From positions 1 through 5,934 of the forward strand of contig JAKOSZ010000214.1 of the NCBI GenBank assembly GCA_029776555.1: DNA of 5,934 nucleotides, in the 5' to 3' direction. The notes below the pieces were generated by a model. The model saw only the letters and a program-made list of their open reading frames with translations, was not told the origin of the DNA and did not search any database. Positions 1 to 5,592 of the stretch are shown here, piece after piece. Position numbers and translations under genes: made by a program. Source of the stretch: Bacillota bacterium. Lineage in GTDB: Bacteria; Bacillota; Clostridia; Acetivibrionales; JAKOSZ01. Each line of letters opens with the position of its first letter. Positions within the stretch are counted from its first letter, which is position 1.

Positions 1-294
1 AAAGGCTATGGCGGCGATATGGCCATAACCGTAGGGATAGACATGGATGGCAAAATAACAGGGGTAAAAATAGGGGACCACAAGGAAACACCCGGCCTGG
101 GCAGTAAGGCCGCGGACAAGGAATTCCTGTCAAAGCTTTCCGGCTTTGCGCCCCAAAAGCCCCTCACGGTAGTTAAGAACGGCTCAGGATCGCCTGAGGA
201 GATAGACGCCATAAGCGGCGCAACGGTAACCTCAAGGGCTGTTGTGGGAGCAGTCCAGGCTGCGATGGACGCTTTTGGCCAGCTTAGGGATTAG
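1..294 (+). CDS. rnfG: Rnf electron transport complex subunit G, C-terminal part (FMN-binding)
   Basis: Partial gene; the 5' end lies before the window, and the frame is open from base 1 (KGYGGD...) to a TAG at 292-294, giving 97 residues. RnfG is a membrane-anchored subunit carrying an FMN covalently bound to threonine and passes electrons within the ferredoxin:NAD+ oxidoreductase Rnf. What remains is most of the FMN-binding domain: the GYGGD start, the HKETPGLG segment, and the flavinylation motif DAISGAT followed by VTS. The motif Asp codon is at 205-207 and the acceptor Thr codon at 223-225. Attachment of FMN by ApbE at such a motif is family knowledge. The N-terminal membrane anchor is outside the window. 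The gene is followed after 13 bp by rnfE and is surely co-transcribed with it. Identity is clear from motifs and neighbours. Confidence 0.95.
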   Translation, partial: KGYGGDMAITVGIDMDGKITGVKIGDHKETPGLGSKAADKEFLSKLSGFAPQKPLTVVKNGSGSPEEIDAISGATVTSRAVVGAVQAAMDAFGQLRD

Positions 295-307
295 GGGGGT
301 ATGTGAA

Positions 308-973
308 ATGGGAGCCATTAAGACCATAACCAACGGGATAATTAAGGAGAATCCCACTTTCAGGCTGGTGCTGGGCACCTGCCCCACCCTTGCCATCACC
401 ACGTCGGCCTCCAACGGGATTGGCATGGGCATTGCGACCACACTGGTGCTCCTGGGGTCAAACGTGGTTATTTCGCTTACCAGGAAGCTGATTCCCGACA
501 AGATCAGGATTCCGGCGTTCATAACCATAATAGCCGGTTTTGTCACCATAGTTCAGCTGCTTTTAAAGGCTTACCTGCCGGCCCTGGACAAGACGCTGGG
601 CATATATATTCCGCTCATAGTGGTGAACTGCATAATCCTTGCCAGGGCTGAAATGTTTGCCAGCAAGAACGGGGTGTTTTTATCCGCGCTGGACGCCATA
701 GGCATGGGAGCCGGGTTTACGGCGGCCCTCCTCCTGATGGGATCGGTAAGGGAGTTCCTGGGGAACGGCACCGTTTTTGGGCTGCCGGTCAGCCGGGATT
801 TTGTTCCGCCTGCCGTAATCATGATACTCCCTCCGGGAGGCTTCATGGTCTATGGCATAATAATAGGGGTTTTGAACAAGCTGACAGGGGGCAGCGTATC
901 AAAGGCTTGCCGCAGCTGCAAGGACATGCGCTGCGAGGCCTGCGGCAAAGTTGAAGAGGGGGTCACGGCCTGA
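308..973 (+). CDS. rnfE: Rnf electron transport complex subunit E (integral membrane)
   Basis: 221-residue polytopic membrane protein of the RnfE/NqrD family, about six hydrophobic segments, part of the membrane core that translocates Na+ or H+. The ATG at 308 is chosen because a G-rich Shine-Dalgarno run (294-299) lies about 8 bp upstream and the protein then opens MGAIKTITNGIIKENPTFRL, as in the family. An in-frame upstream start at 242 would overlap rnfG and adds non-homologous residues. Family cysteines seen: Cys25 in GTCPTLAITTS and Cys108 in VNCIILARAE; the equivalent residues in NqrD, with those of NqrE, hold an intramembrane iron-sulfur centre (family knowledge). Odd feature: after the last membrane segment a soluble tail carries Cys201, Cys204, Cys209 and Cys212 (CxxC-x4-CxxC), possibly a metal or Fe-S site. 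The stop overlaps the rnfA start by one base, implying translational coupling. Confidence 0.95.
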   Translation: MGAIKTITNGIIKENPTFRLVLGTCPTLAITTSASNGIGMGIATTLVLLGSNVVISLTRKLIPDKIRIPAFITIIAGFVTIVQLLLKAYLPALDKTLGIYIPLIVVNCIILARAEMFASKNGVFLSALDAIGMGAGFTAALLLMGSVREFLGNGTVFGLPVSRDFVPPAVIMILPPGGFMVYGIIIGVLNKLTGGSVSKACRSCKDMRCEACGKVEEGVTA

Positions 974-1566
974 TGAAGGAGATACTGGTTATAATATTGA
1001 GCGCCGTACTGGTGGAGAATTTCGTACTGGTTAAGTTTTTGGGCATATGCCCCTTCCTGGGGGTATCCAAGAGGCTGTCTACGGCGCTGGGCATGAGCGG
1101 TGCCGTGATTTTCGTAATGACCATCACTTCGGTAGTGACATGGGCGGTTTACAGGTACTTTCTGGTGCCTCTGGGGCTGGAATACCTGGAGACCATAGCC
1201 TTCATACTGGTAATCGCGGCCCTGGTACAGTTTGTGGAGACGGTTTTAAAGAAGACGGTTCCGCCCCTTTACAGGGCTTTAGGCATATACCTCCCCCTTA
1301 TCACCACCAACTGCGCCGTGCTGGGTGTGGCGCTGCTCAACATCCAGAAGTATAACGTTTTTGAGAAGCTCTCCCTGGCTAAATCAACGCTGTACGGCTT
1401 TGGAGCAAGTTTGGGCTTTTCCATGGCCCTGGTCATTTTTTCAGGGGTGAGGGAGCGCATGGAAAAGGCGGACATACCAGAAGCTTTGAAAGGCTTCCCC
1501 ATAGCCTTGATAGCAGCCGGGCTTGTCTCCATGTCCTTTTTCGGATTCCAGGGACTTTTCAGGTAA
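973..1566 (+). CDS. rnfA: Rnf electron transport complex subunit A (integral membrane)
   Basis: 197-residue membrane protein of the RnfA/NqrE family, the usual length, with about six hydrophobic segments. It forms the membrane core with its homologue RnfE; the two are known to sit in opposite orientations and to share an iron-sulfur centre. Seen here: the N-terminal LVENFVLVKFLGICPFLGVSK signature with Cys26, and Cys114 in LPLITTNCAVLG, the two expected ligand cysteines. The start ATG (973-975) overlaps the rnfE stop TGA (971-973) in a TGATG arrangement; a GAGGGGG run at 955-961 inside rnfE can serve as ribosome-binding site. It ends in TAA at 1564-1566, after which the operon has a 134-bp gap before rnfB. 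No sign of damage. Confidence 0.96.
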   Translation: MKEILVIILSAVLVENFVLVKFLGICPFLGVSKRLSTALGMSGAVIFVMTITSVVTWAVYRYFLVPLGLEYLETIAFILVIAALVQFVETVLKKTVPPLYRALGIYLPLITTNCAVLGVALLNIQKYNVFEKLSLAKSTLYGFGASLGFSMALVIFSGVRERMEKADIPEALKGFPIALIAAGLVSMSFFGFQGLFR

Positions 1567-1586
1567 GGGGTTAAAAACCACCGGGA

Positions 1587-1642
1587 CGCCTTTTACCCCT
1601 GCTTCTTTGCATGCTGCCGGGAAGCAAAAAGGGCAGGAGGCG
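1587..1642 (+). other. Imperfect stem-loop in the rnfA-rnfB gap
   Basis: Within the 134-bp rnfA-rnfB gap, CCTGCTT (1598-1604) and TTTGC (1606-1610) pair with GCAAA (1624-1628) and GGGCAGG (1631-1637), counting two G-T wobbles and a small internal loop; the apical loop is 1611-1623. An outer CGCC (1587-1590) can pair with GGCG (1639-1642). No T-run follows, so it is not a standard intrinsic terminator. It could be an RNA-stability or processing element that sets RnfB level relative to RnfA; that role is inference. Hairpin drawn by eye, no energy calculated. Confidence 0.35.
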
Positions 1643-1662
1643 CCGGTAAATCAGGAAGATCA

Positions 1663-1700
1663 GGAGCGTTTTAAGTAAGGAAGAACGGGAGTGTTTTAAG
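1663..1700 (+). repeat. Duplicated 13-bp segment carrying the rnfB ribosome-binding site
   Basis: GGAGCGTTTTAAG (1663-1675) and GGAGTGTTTTAAG (1688-1700) are direct repeats with one mismatch, 25 bp apart. The second directly abuts the rnfB ATG and supplies its Shine-Dalgarno (GGGAG at 1687-1691, 9 bp before the start). The first copy has the same SD-like GGAG but is followed by GTAAGGAAG rather than a start codon. It may be a chance local duplication or a standby ribosome site. Confidence 0.4.
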
Positions 1701-2531
1701 ATGCTGACCGAAGTTATAGTTGCGGTGGCTGTACTGGGAGGAATGGGGCTTCTCTTTGGTTTAGGCCTGGCCTATACCTCCAGGAGGTTTGCCGTGGAGG
1801 CGGAAGAACGCGTTGCCATGATCCGCCAAGTCCTTCCCGGAGCCAACTGCGGAGCCTGCGGCCTATCGGGATGCGACGCCTTCGCCGAGGCAGTGGCGGC
1901 GGGCAAGTGCCCGGTGGACGGCTGCCCCGTAGGCGGGCAGAAGACGGCCACGGAGATTGCCCGGATCCTGGGAGTGGAAAGCAAGGATGTAAAGAGGCTT
2001 GTGGCCAGGGTCAAGTGCGCCGGCGGCAACAGCCGCTGCGGCACAAAATATAAGTACAACGGGATTGCAAGCTGCAGGGCTGCCGCCAGCCTGTACGGCG
2101 GGCAGAAGTCGTGTTTCTACGGCTGCCTGGGGCTGGGGGACTGCGTCAGGGCTTGCCAGTTTGAGGCAATAAAAATTATTGACGGCGTCGCTGTGGTGGA
2201 CGAAAACAAGTGCACCAGCTGCGGCAAATGCGTAAAGGCTTGCCCCAAGAACCTGATTGAGCTCATACCGGAAAGCTGTAGATTCACCGTATACTGCTCA
2301 AGCCTTGACAGGGGAGCCCTTGTGAGGAAGATCTGTTCCGTGGGCTGCATAGGCTGCAGGCTGTGCGTAAGGAGCTGCCCAAGGAAGGCCATATCCATGG
2401 TGAAGGAGGTCCTTGCCCGCATAGACCCGGACCTTTGCGACAACTGCGGCGAATGCGAGAAGGTCTGTCCCACCCATTCCATCCGCTGCAGTGACACATT
2501 GGCGTTGGAAAATAAGAGCCAGGCAGGGTGA
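1701..2531 (+). CDS. rnfB: Rnf electron transport complex subunit B (polyferredoxin)
   Basis: 276-residue iron-sulfur protein that accepts electrons from reduced ferredoxin and feeds the Rnf complex at the cytoplasmic face. Residues 1-25 are a hydrophobic membrane anchor. Next comes the RnfB-type 4Fe-4S domain (Cys50, Cys53, Cys58, Cys70 in ANCGACGLSGCDAF...GKC). A linker with Cys106, Cys113 and Cys125 leads to ferredoxin-like motifs: Cys138/142/148/152 (GCLGLGDCVRAC), Cys171/174/177/181 (CTSCGKCVKAC), Cys216/219/222/226 (CIGCRLCVRSC) and Cys246/249/252/256 (CDNCGECEKVC). This multi-cluster build is typical of clostridial RnfB and longer than proteobacterial forms. The start is supported by GGGAG 9 bp upstream. 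It is the last rnf gene, as in the usual C-D-G-E-A-B order. The stop is only 6 bp from the stop of the convergent phosphatase gene, so no terminator fits between them. Confidence 0.95.
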   Translation: MLTEVIVAVAVLGGMGLLFGLGLAYTSRRFAVEAEERVAMIRQVLPGANCGACGLSGCDAFAEAVAAGKCPVDGCPVGGQKTATEIARILGVESKDVKRLVARVKCAGGNSRCGTKYKYNGIASCRAAASLYGGQKSCFYGCLGLGDCVRACQFEAIKIIDGVAVVDENKCTSCGKCVKACPKNLIELIPESCRFTVYCSSLDRGALVRKICSVGCIGCRLCVRSCPRKAISMVKEVLARIDPDLCDNCGECEKVCPTHSIRCSDTLALENKSQAG

Positions 2532-2537
2532 GGAATT

Positions 2538-3668
2538 TTATTTAACTTCCACCAGCGCCATGGCGATGTCGTCGGGTATGTTTGAGTCGTCGGCTATGCC
2601 GGCGAATTCACAGGCTTCCTTCAGTATTTCTTCGAGAAGGCGCTGGGGTTCAAGCCTTGAGCCCAGCAGCCTGTCCAGAATGCGTTTGTCTCCGAACTGC
2701 TCCTTCCGGGAGTTTTTCAGTTCCATTATGCCGTCGGTGTAAAGGAAAATCCTGTCCCCGGGGTTCAGGCTGAGGGACTTGTCCTCATAACGGGCTTCCT
2801 CCAGCCAGCTGCTTATTGGGATGCCCGGGGAGATGAGGAGCTCAATCCTGCCGTCTCCGTACACCACCGGGAAAAGTCCGTGACCGGCATTGGAGTATGT
2901 CATGGTGCGTTTTTCCAGGTCCAGCACGGCATAGAAGACGGTAATGTAGAGGTCGGGGTCGAAGCGGGCGGCGTTGTAGTCCCTGTAGAGCCTGGTAAGG
3001 GCCGCGGCGGGGGAGGACAGGGTCCTGTCCAGGGTCGACCTTAGGAAGACAGTGAGCATGGCCGCCGAGACGCCGTGGCCTGACACGTCGGCAATGTAAA
3101 TCCCGAAGCGGTTTTCATCCAGGGGGAAAATGTCCAGGAAGTCTCCTCCCAGGGTTTCACAGGGCCTGTATACAAAGGAAAAGCTTAATTTCCCGTCGGA
3201 GAATTTCCCGGGCAGCATGCTGGACTGAAGCCTCTTTGCCATTTCCAGGTCCTGCCGGAATTTCTCGTTCTGCCGGGCCAGCTGTTCCTGGAGCTGCTTC
3301 ACATGGGTGACGTCCCTCAGCACCTCCACTACGGCGTTAATCTTTCCGTCCTCGTCTCTTACGGGAGAGCTCATGACGGAAAAAATCCTGTTGCCGATAA
3401 CCTCTTCCTTTTCGTGGGAAAAACCTTCAAACACAGCTTTCCGGCTTATACAGTTTTCACAGGGGGAATCCCTGCCCAGGACTTCATAGCAGAACCTCCC
3501 CCTGGGGTTCTTCCCAATCCCTTCCACCATGGCCTTGTTGGCGTAAATGACCCTGTTATTGCGGTCGATGACCCTTACCCAGTCGTACATGCCGTTTAAT
3601 ATGTACGCGGTGAACTTGCAGTCCAGGTTAACTTCTCCGTTCTCCGCTCTTTCGGGAATGTAATTCAT
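2538..3668 (-). CDS. PAS domain-containing SpoIIE/RsbU-type PP2C serine phosphatase
   Basis: 376-residue predicted cytoplasmic signalling protein. A PAS domain spans about residues 25-122 (DWVRVIDRNNRVIYANKAM...VVEVLRDVTHVKQ). It is followed by a charged, probably coiled-coil linker (about 122-150, ending in AKRLQSSMLP, usual before this phosphatase class) and a SpoIIE-type PP2C domain to the end. Likely metal-binding acids are visible: GGDFLD (Asp176, Asp179), DVSGHG (194-199), TDG (311-313) and the final DDIAM (Asp366, Asp367). Such proteins usually dephosphorylate anti-anti-sigma factors (SpoIIAA/RsbV type) in response to a sensed signal; no such partner is adjacent, so the target is unknown. 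It lacks the multi-helix membrane region of true SpoIIE, so it is more RsbU-like. The PAS domain carries Cys60, Cys70 and Cys73 (CYEVLGRDSPCENC), a possible redox or metal site. The ATG at 3668 is preferred because a run of G (3674-3680) sits about 5 bp upstream; an in-frame TTG at 3695 would add nine residues and leave no ribosome site. Confidence 0.92.
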   Translation of the reverse strand: MNYIPERAENGEVNLDCKFTAYILNGMYDWVRVIDRNNRVIYANKAMVEGIGKNPRGRFCYEVLGRDSPCENCISRKAVFEGFSHEKEEVIGNRIFSVMSSPVRDEDGKINAVVEVLRDVTHVKQLQEQLARQNEKFRQDLEMAKRLQSSMLPGKFSDGKLSFSFVYRPCETLGGDFLDIFPLDENRFGIYIADVSGHGVSAAMLTVFLRSTLDRTLSSPAAALTRLYRDYNAARFDPDLYITVFYAVLDLEKRTMTYSNAGHGLFPVVYGDGRIELLISPGIPISSWLEEARYEDKSLSLNPGDRIFLYTDGIMELKNSRKEQFGDKRILDRLLGSRLEPQRLLEEILKEACEFAGIADDSNIPDDIAMALVEVK

Positions 3669-3694
3669 ATTTTCCCCCCCTGGCCAGCCTGACA

Positions 3695-3712
3695 AAAAAG
3701 CCGGCGCTTTTT
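3695..3712 (-). other. Small perfect stem-loop upstream of the phosphatase start
   Basis: On the plus strand AAAAAGC (3695-3701) and GCTTTTT (3706-3712) are exact inverted copies around a CGGC loop. On the minus strand it would lie at or just after the predicted transcription start (about 3710) and 26 bp before the phosphatase ATG. It could be an operator or a 5' leader hairpin. The stem is short and mostly A-T, so function is uncertain. Confidence 0.3.
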
Positions 3713-3716
3713 AAAA

Positions 3717-3745
3717 ATGATACCAAATACGACGGGCTTGGGCAA
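3717..3745 (-). promoter_or_regulatory. Candidate sigma-A-type promoter for the PAS-PP2C phosphatase gene
   Basis: Reading the minus strand, TTGCCC (plus positions 3740-3745; 4 of 6 match to TTGACA) and TATCAT (3717-3722; 5 of 6 match to TATAAT) are separated by exactly 17 bp. Predicted start of transcription is near 3710, leaving a leader of about 42 nt before the ATG at 3668. Called by eye only. Confidence 0.45.
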
Positions 3746-3772
3746 TAAGGCCGATTTTTTCTCTTTCGATGC

Positions 3773-3828
3773 GGCTTAAGGAAATAAAGGCAAAAAACGT
3801 GATTTTTTCCTTTAAGGAGACTTAAGCC
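3773..3828. promoter_or_regulatory. Large near-palindrome in the divergent phosphatase-yyaC region
   Basis: The outer arms GGCTTAAG (3773-3780) and CTTAAGCC (3821-3828) are exact inverted copies. Inside, AAAGG (3786-3790) plus AAAAAA (3792-3797) pair with TTTTTT (3803-3808) plus CCTTT (3809-3813), with one bulged C and a 5-nt CGTGA loop. The structure is upstream of the phosphatase promoter (about 60-120 bp) and about 100-150 bp upstream of the yyaC start. It could be an operator, a cruciform, or a terminator left by a lost gene; the sequence does not decide. Confidence 0.4.
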
Positions 3829-3853
3829 CGCCGGAGGGGTTAAGCGCGGCAAT

Positions 3854-3885
3854 GAGTAATAATAGGGCGGGGGCAGGTAATAATA
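3854..3885 (+). promoter_or_regulatory. Candidate forespore (sigma-F-like) promoter for yyaC
   Basis: GGTAATAATA (3876-3885) fits every position of the sigma-F -10 consensus GGNRANANTW as I recall it from Bacillus. The -35 is poor: GAGTA at 3854-3858 (17-bp spacer) or GTAAT at 3856-3860 each match only about 3 of 5 positions of GYWTA. A start near 3893 would give a leader of about 33 nt before the yyaC ATG, with a GGGAG ribosome site at 3914-3918. Forespore expression of the yyaC/gpr group is family knowledge, which makes the site plausible but not established. Confidence 0.3.
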
Positions 3886-3925
3886 ATATACAAGTAAATG
3901 TTTTATCTTTACCGGGAGAGCGGCC

Positions 3926-4528
3926 ATGCTCAAGCAGGCAGGGAAAGTTAAGAAATACATCCACGTAGACAGCTCCAGCGCGCTGCTGGATTTTACCGAT
4001 GCCCTGTACGACCTCATACGCAGGGGATTGGAAGAGGGTTACAAGACCCTGGTGTTCCTTTGCATCGGTACCGACAGGTCTACCGGCGACAGCCTGGGCC
4101 CGCTGGTAGGGTATAAAATAGGCAGGTTCAGGTATGGGAACGTCCGCGTCTACGGAAACCTTGACAATCCCGTACACGCCGGAAACCTGGACCTGGTGGT
4201 GCAGGAGATAAAAAGCCGGCACGACAGGCCTTTTATCATAGCCATAGACGCCTGCCTGGGAAGACTGGAAAACGTGGGCTGCCTCACCGTGGGGGAAGGG
4301 TCCATCAAGCCCGGTTCGGGCGTAAACAAGGATTTGGAACCGGTAGGGGACATACATATAACAGGGATTGTAAACTTCGGGGGGATAATGGACTTCTTAA
4401 TACTTCAGAACACCCGGCTGGCCCTGGTAATGAAAATGGCGGACATTATTGCCGCCGGCATAGGTTATGTGCTATGGAAAACACTGAATGACAGGAAAAA
4501 AAGGTGCGGCGCAAGCGGCGACGGCTGA
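3926..4528 (+). CDS. yyaC: Spore protease YyaC (GPR-related, DUF1256)
   Basis: 200-residue soluble protein of the YyaC family, found in endospore formers and related to GPR, the germination protease that degrades small acid-soluble spore proteins. Seen: LVFLCIGTDRSTGDSLGPLVG (residues about 42-62) with Asp50 and Asp55, IIAIDACLGR (Asp108), and the SGVNKDLEPVGDIHITGIVN segment (131-150) typical of the family. Acidic residues in these motifs correspond to the GPR/HybD-like fold active region; YyaC's own substrate is not established, and a true gpr is usually a separate, longer gene. The ATG at 3926 has GGGAG (3914-3918) 7 bp upstream. It is transcribed alone, divergent from the PP2C phosphatase and convergent with rubrerythrin, whose stop is 38 bp away. 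The last residues (DRKKRCGASGDG) are charged and probably disordered. Confidence 0.92.
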   Translation: MLKQAGKVKKYIHVDSSSALLDFTDALYDLIRRGLEEGYKTLVFLCIGTDRSTGDSLGPLVGYKIGRFRYGNVRVYGNLDNPVHAGNLDLVVQEIKSRHDRPFIIAIDACLGRLENVGCLTVGEGSIKPGSGVNKDLEPVGDIHITGIVNFGGIMDFLILQNTRLALVMKMADIIAAGIGYVLWKTLNDRKKRCGASGDG

Positions 4529-4562
4529 AGTGCTCCCGGCTTGCCTGCGCAGCACCGGCTCT

Positions 4563-4574
4563 CCTATTAATAGG
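4563..4574. other. 12-bp perfect palindrome over the rubrerythrin stop codon
   Basis: CCTATTAATAGG is its own reverse complement and contains the rubrerythrin stop; read on the minus strand it gives TAA followed directly by a second in-frame stop, TAG. No T-run terminator is visible in the 38-bp gap between the convergent yyaC and rubrerythrin genes. Nearby, GCAAGC (4511-4516) and GCTTGC (4539-4544) could form a weak hairpin spanning the end of yyaC. Confidence 0.3.
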
Positions 4575-5151
4575 TTTCGCAAAATACTTCGAAGAATCCC
4601 TGGGGATGAGCGCAGGACGGACATGTTTCGGGAGCCTCGTTTCCTTTGTGGATATAGCCGCAGTTGCTGCACTTCCAGCGGACAACGGAGTCCTTCTTAA
4701 ACACCTTGCCCTCTTCCAGGTTCTTAAGGAGCTTTCTGTACCTCTCCTCGTGGTGCTTCTCCACCTCGGCTATTTTTCTGAACACAAAGGCTATTTCAGG
4801 GAAACCCTCTTCGTCGGCTATCCTGGCGAATTCGGGGTAAAGCTTTGACCACTCATCGTTTTCGCCCTCGGCAGCCGCCAGGAGGTTGGCCTTTGTATCG
4901 CCCAGGGCCACCGGGTAGTCGGCGGTTATTTGCACGTTCCCCGGGTTGAAAGCGGCGCTTAGGAACTTGAAGAACCTCTTGGCGTGCTCTTTTTCATTTT
5001 CCGCCGTCTCCGTAAAGATGTTGGACATCTGGACATAGCCTTCTTTTCTTGCAACGGAAGCATAGTAGGTATAGCGGTTTCTTGCCTGGGATTCGCCTGC
5101 GAAGGCTTTCAAAAGGTTTTCAGCGGTTTTGGTTCCATGAAGTGATTTCAT
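4567..5151 (-). CDS. rbr: Rubrerythrin (diiron peroxidase with C-terminal rubredoxin domain)
   Basis: 194-residue cytoplasmic protein that reduces hydrogen peroxide in anaerobes using electrons delivered through rubredoxin. Residues 1-145 are the four-helix diiron domain. Glu20 lies in AFAGESQARNRYTYYA, the first Glu-x-x-His is EKEH at 53-56, acids at 95-97 (AEGEN) follow, and the second motif is AEVEKHHEERY with EKHH at 131-134. The C-terminal rubredoxin-like domain has Cys161/Cys164 (CSNCGYIHKG) and Cys177/Cys180 (CPSC), expected to bind one iron. Two adjacent ATG codons open the frame (5152-5154 and 5149-5151); the second is preferred because it sits 6 bp after the AGGAGG and gives the family's usual MKSL-GTKT start. 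The gene follows dfx after 13 bp, so both are very likely one transcript. It ends in tandem stops TAA TAG and is convergent with yyaC. Confidence 0.96.
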   Translation of the reverse strand: MKSLHGTKTAENLLKAFAGESQARNRYTYYASVARKEGYVQMSNIFTETAENEKEHAKRFFKFLSAAFNPGNVQITADYPVALGDTKANLLAAAEGENDEWSKLYPEFARIADEEGFPEIAFVFRKIAEVEKHHEERYRKLLKNLEEGKVFKKDSVVRWKCSNCGYIHKGNEAPETCPSCAHPQGFFEVFCETY

Positions 5152-5164
5152 CATATCCCTCCTG

Positions 5165-5545
5165 TTATTTTATTTCTGACTTCCAAAGCCCGTGAAGGTT
5201 GCAGTAAGCGTAGACTTCCGCATCCTTTTTGTCGCAGAATTCGGCTTTGGGTTCGCTGTTGGGATTAAGATACACCCTCTCGGACCCGCTGTCGGATACT
5301 ACGGCAATCCACTCTATGTAGTGTTCAGGTATCATGGGATGGGGCTGAGAACCCACCCGGACGATGATCTTGCCGTCCTTCCTTTCCGCCACCGGGACGT
5401 GTTTTTCGGCAGAAGCGTCTTCCGTGTTGGGAACGAGCTCTGTCATCGGGCTGCCGCAGCAGACCAGCTCTCCACCTCCGTCGTTTATCAGCTCAACTAA
5501 ATTGCCGCATATCTCACAACGGAAAAACCTGGCTTTATTTTTCAT
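5165..5545 (-). CDS. dfx: Desulfoferrodoxin (two-iron superoxide reductase)
   Basis: 126-residue cytoplasmic protein that reduces superoxide to hydrogen peroxide without making oxygen. It is the full two-domain type. The N-terminal desulforedoxin domain has Cys10, Cys13, Cys29 and Cys30 (CEIC...CC), binding the rubredoxin-like Centre I iron. The C-terminal neelaredoxin domain carries the catalytic Centre II: Glu47-Lys48-His49 (EKHVP), His69, His75 (MIPEHYIEW), Cys115 and His118 (CNLHG). The numbering of Glu47 and Lys48 matches that used for known desulfoferrodoxins. An AGGAGGG ribosome site (5552-5558) lies 7 bp before the ATG. It is first in a dfx-rbr operon: the peroxide it produces is the substrate of the downstream rubrerythrin, a coherent oxygen-defence module. 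Its upstream region holds an inverted repeat (5559-5574), then a cluster of hairpin repeats. Confidence 0.97.
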   Translation of the reverse strand: MKNKARFFRCEICGNLVELINDGGGELVCCGSPMTELVPNTEDASAEKHVPVAERKDGKIIVRVGSQPHPMIPEHYIEWIAVVSDSGSERVYLNPNSEPKAEFCDKKDAEVYAYCNLHGLWKSEIK

Positions 5546-5558
5546 TAAAAGCCCTCCT

Positions 5559-5592
5559 TTTTAATATTTTAAAACATATACGTTAAATATAC
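5559..5592 (-). promoter_or_regulatory. AT-rich dfx upstream region: inverted repeat and helically phased direct repeat
   Basis: TTTTAA (5559-5564) and TTAAAA (5569-5574) form an exact inverted repeat around TATT, immediately upstream of the dfx ribosome site. ATATAC occurs at 5576-5581 and again at 5587-5592, exactly 11 bp apart. On the minus strand the second gives TATATT, a usable -10, but no good -35 is found 16-18 bp further upstream. An operator for a peroxide regulator of the PerR type is possible, but the match to the PerR box (TTATAATTATTATAA) is only partial. Confidence 0.3.

Noticed and set aside
242..307. N-terminal extension of rnfE to a start at 242
   Set aside because: It overlaps rnfG by about 50 bp, adds residues unlike the family, and the ATG at 308 has a ribosome site and the expected N-terminus.
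3669..3695. Upstream TTG start for the PAS-PP2C phosphatase
   Set aside because: The extension would include the strong G-run ribosome site as coding sequence and sits on a stem-loop; the ATG at 3668 has ideal placement.
3733..3759. Terminator-like GGGCTTGGGCAATAAGGCC followed by a T-run on the plus strand
   Set aside because: Pairing is imperfect, no plus-strand gene ends upstream, and the same bases form the better-supported minus-strand promoter.
3812..4357. 181-residue minus-strand frame opposite yyaC
   Set aside because: Antisense shadow of yyaC with low-complexity tyrosine/leucine-rich stretches and no recognisable family.
4511..4544. GCAAGC/GCTTGC hairpin as bidirectional terminator of yyaC and rbr
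   Set aside because: Stem is only 6 bp with a 22-nt loop and there is no T-run on either side; too weak to call a terminator.
4504..4848. 114-residue plus-strand frame opposite rubrerythrin
   Set aside because: It is antisense to a highly conserved gene, overlaps the end of yyaC, and shows no domain.
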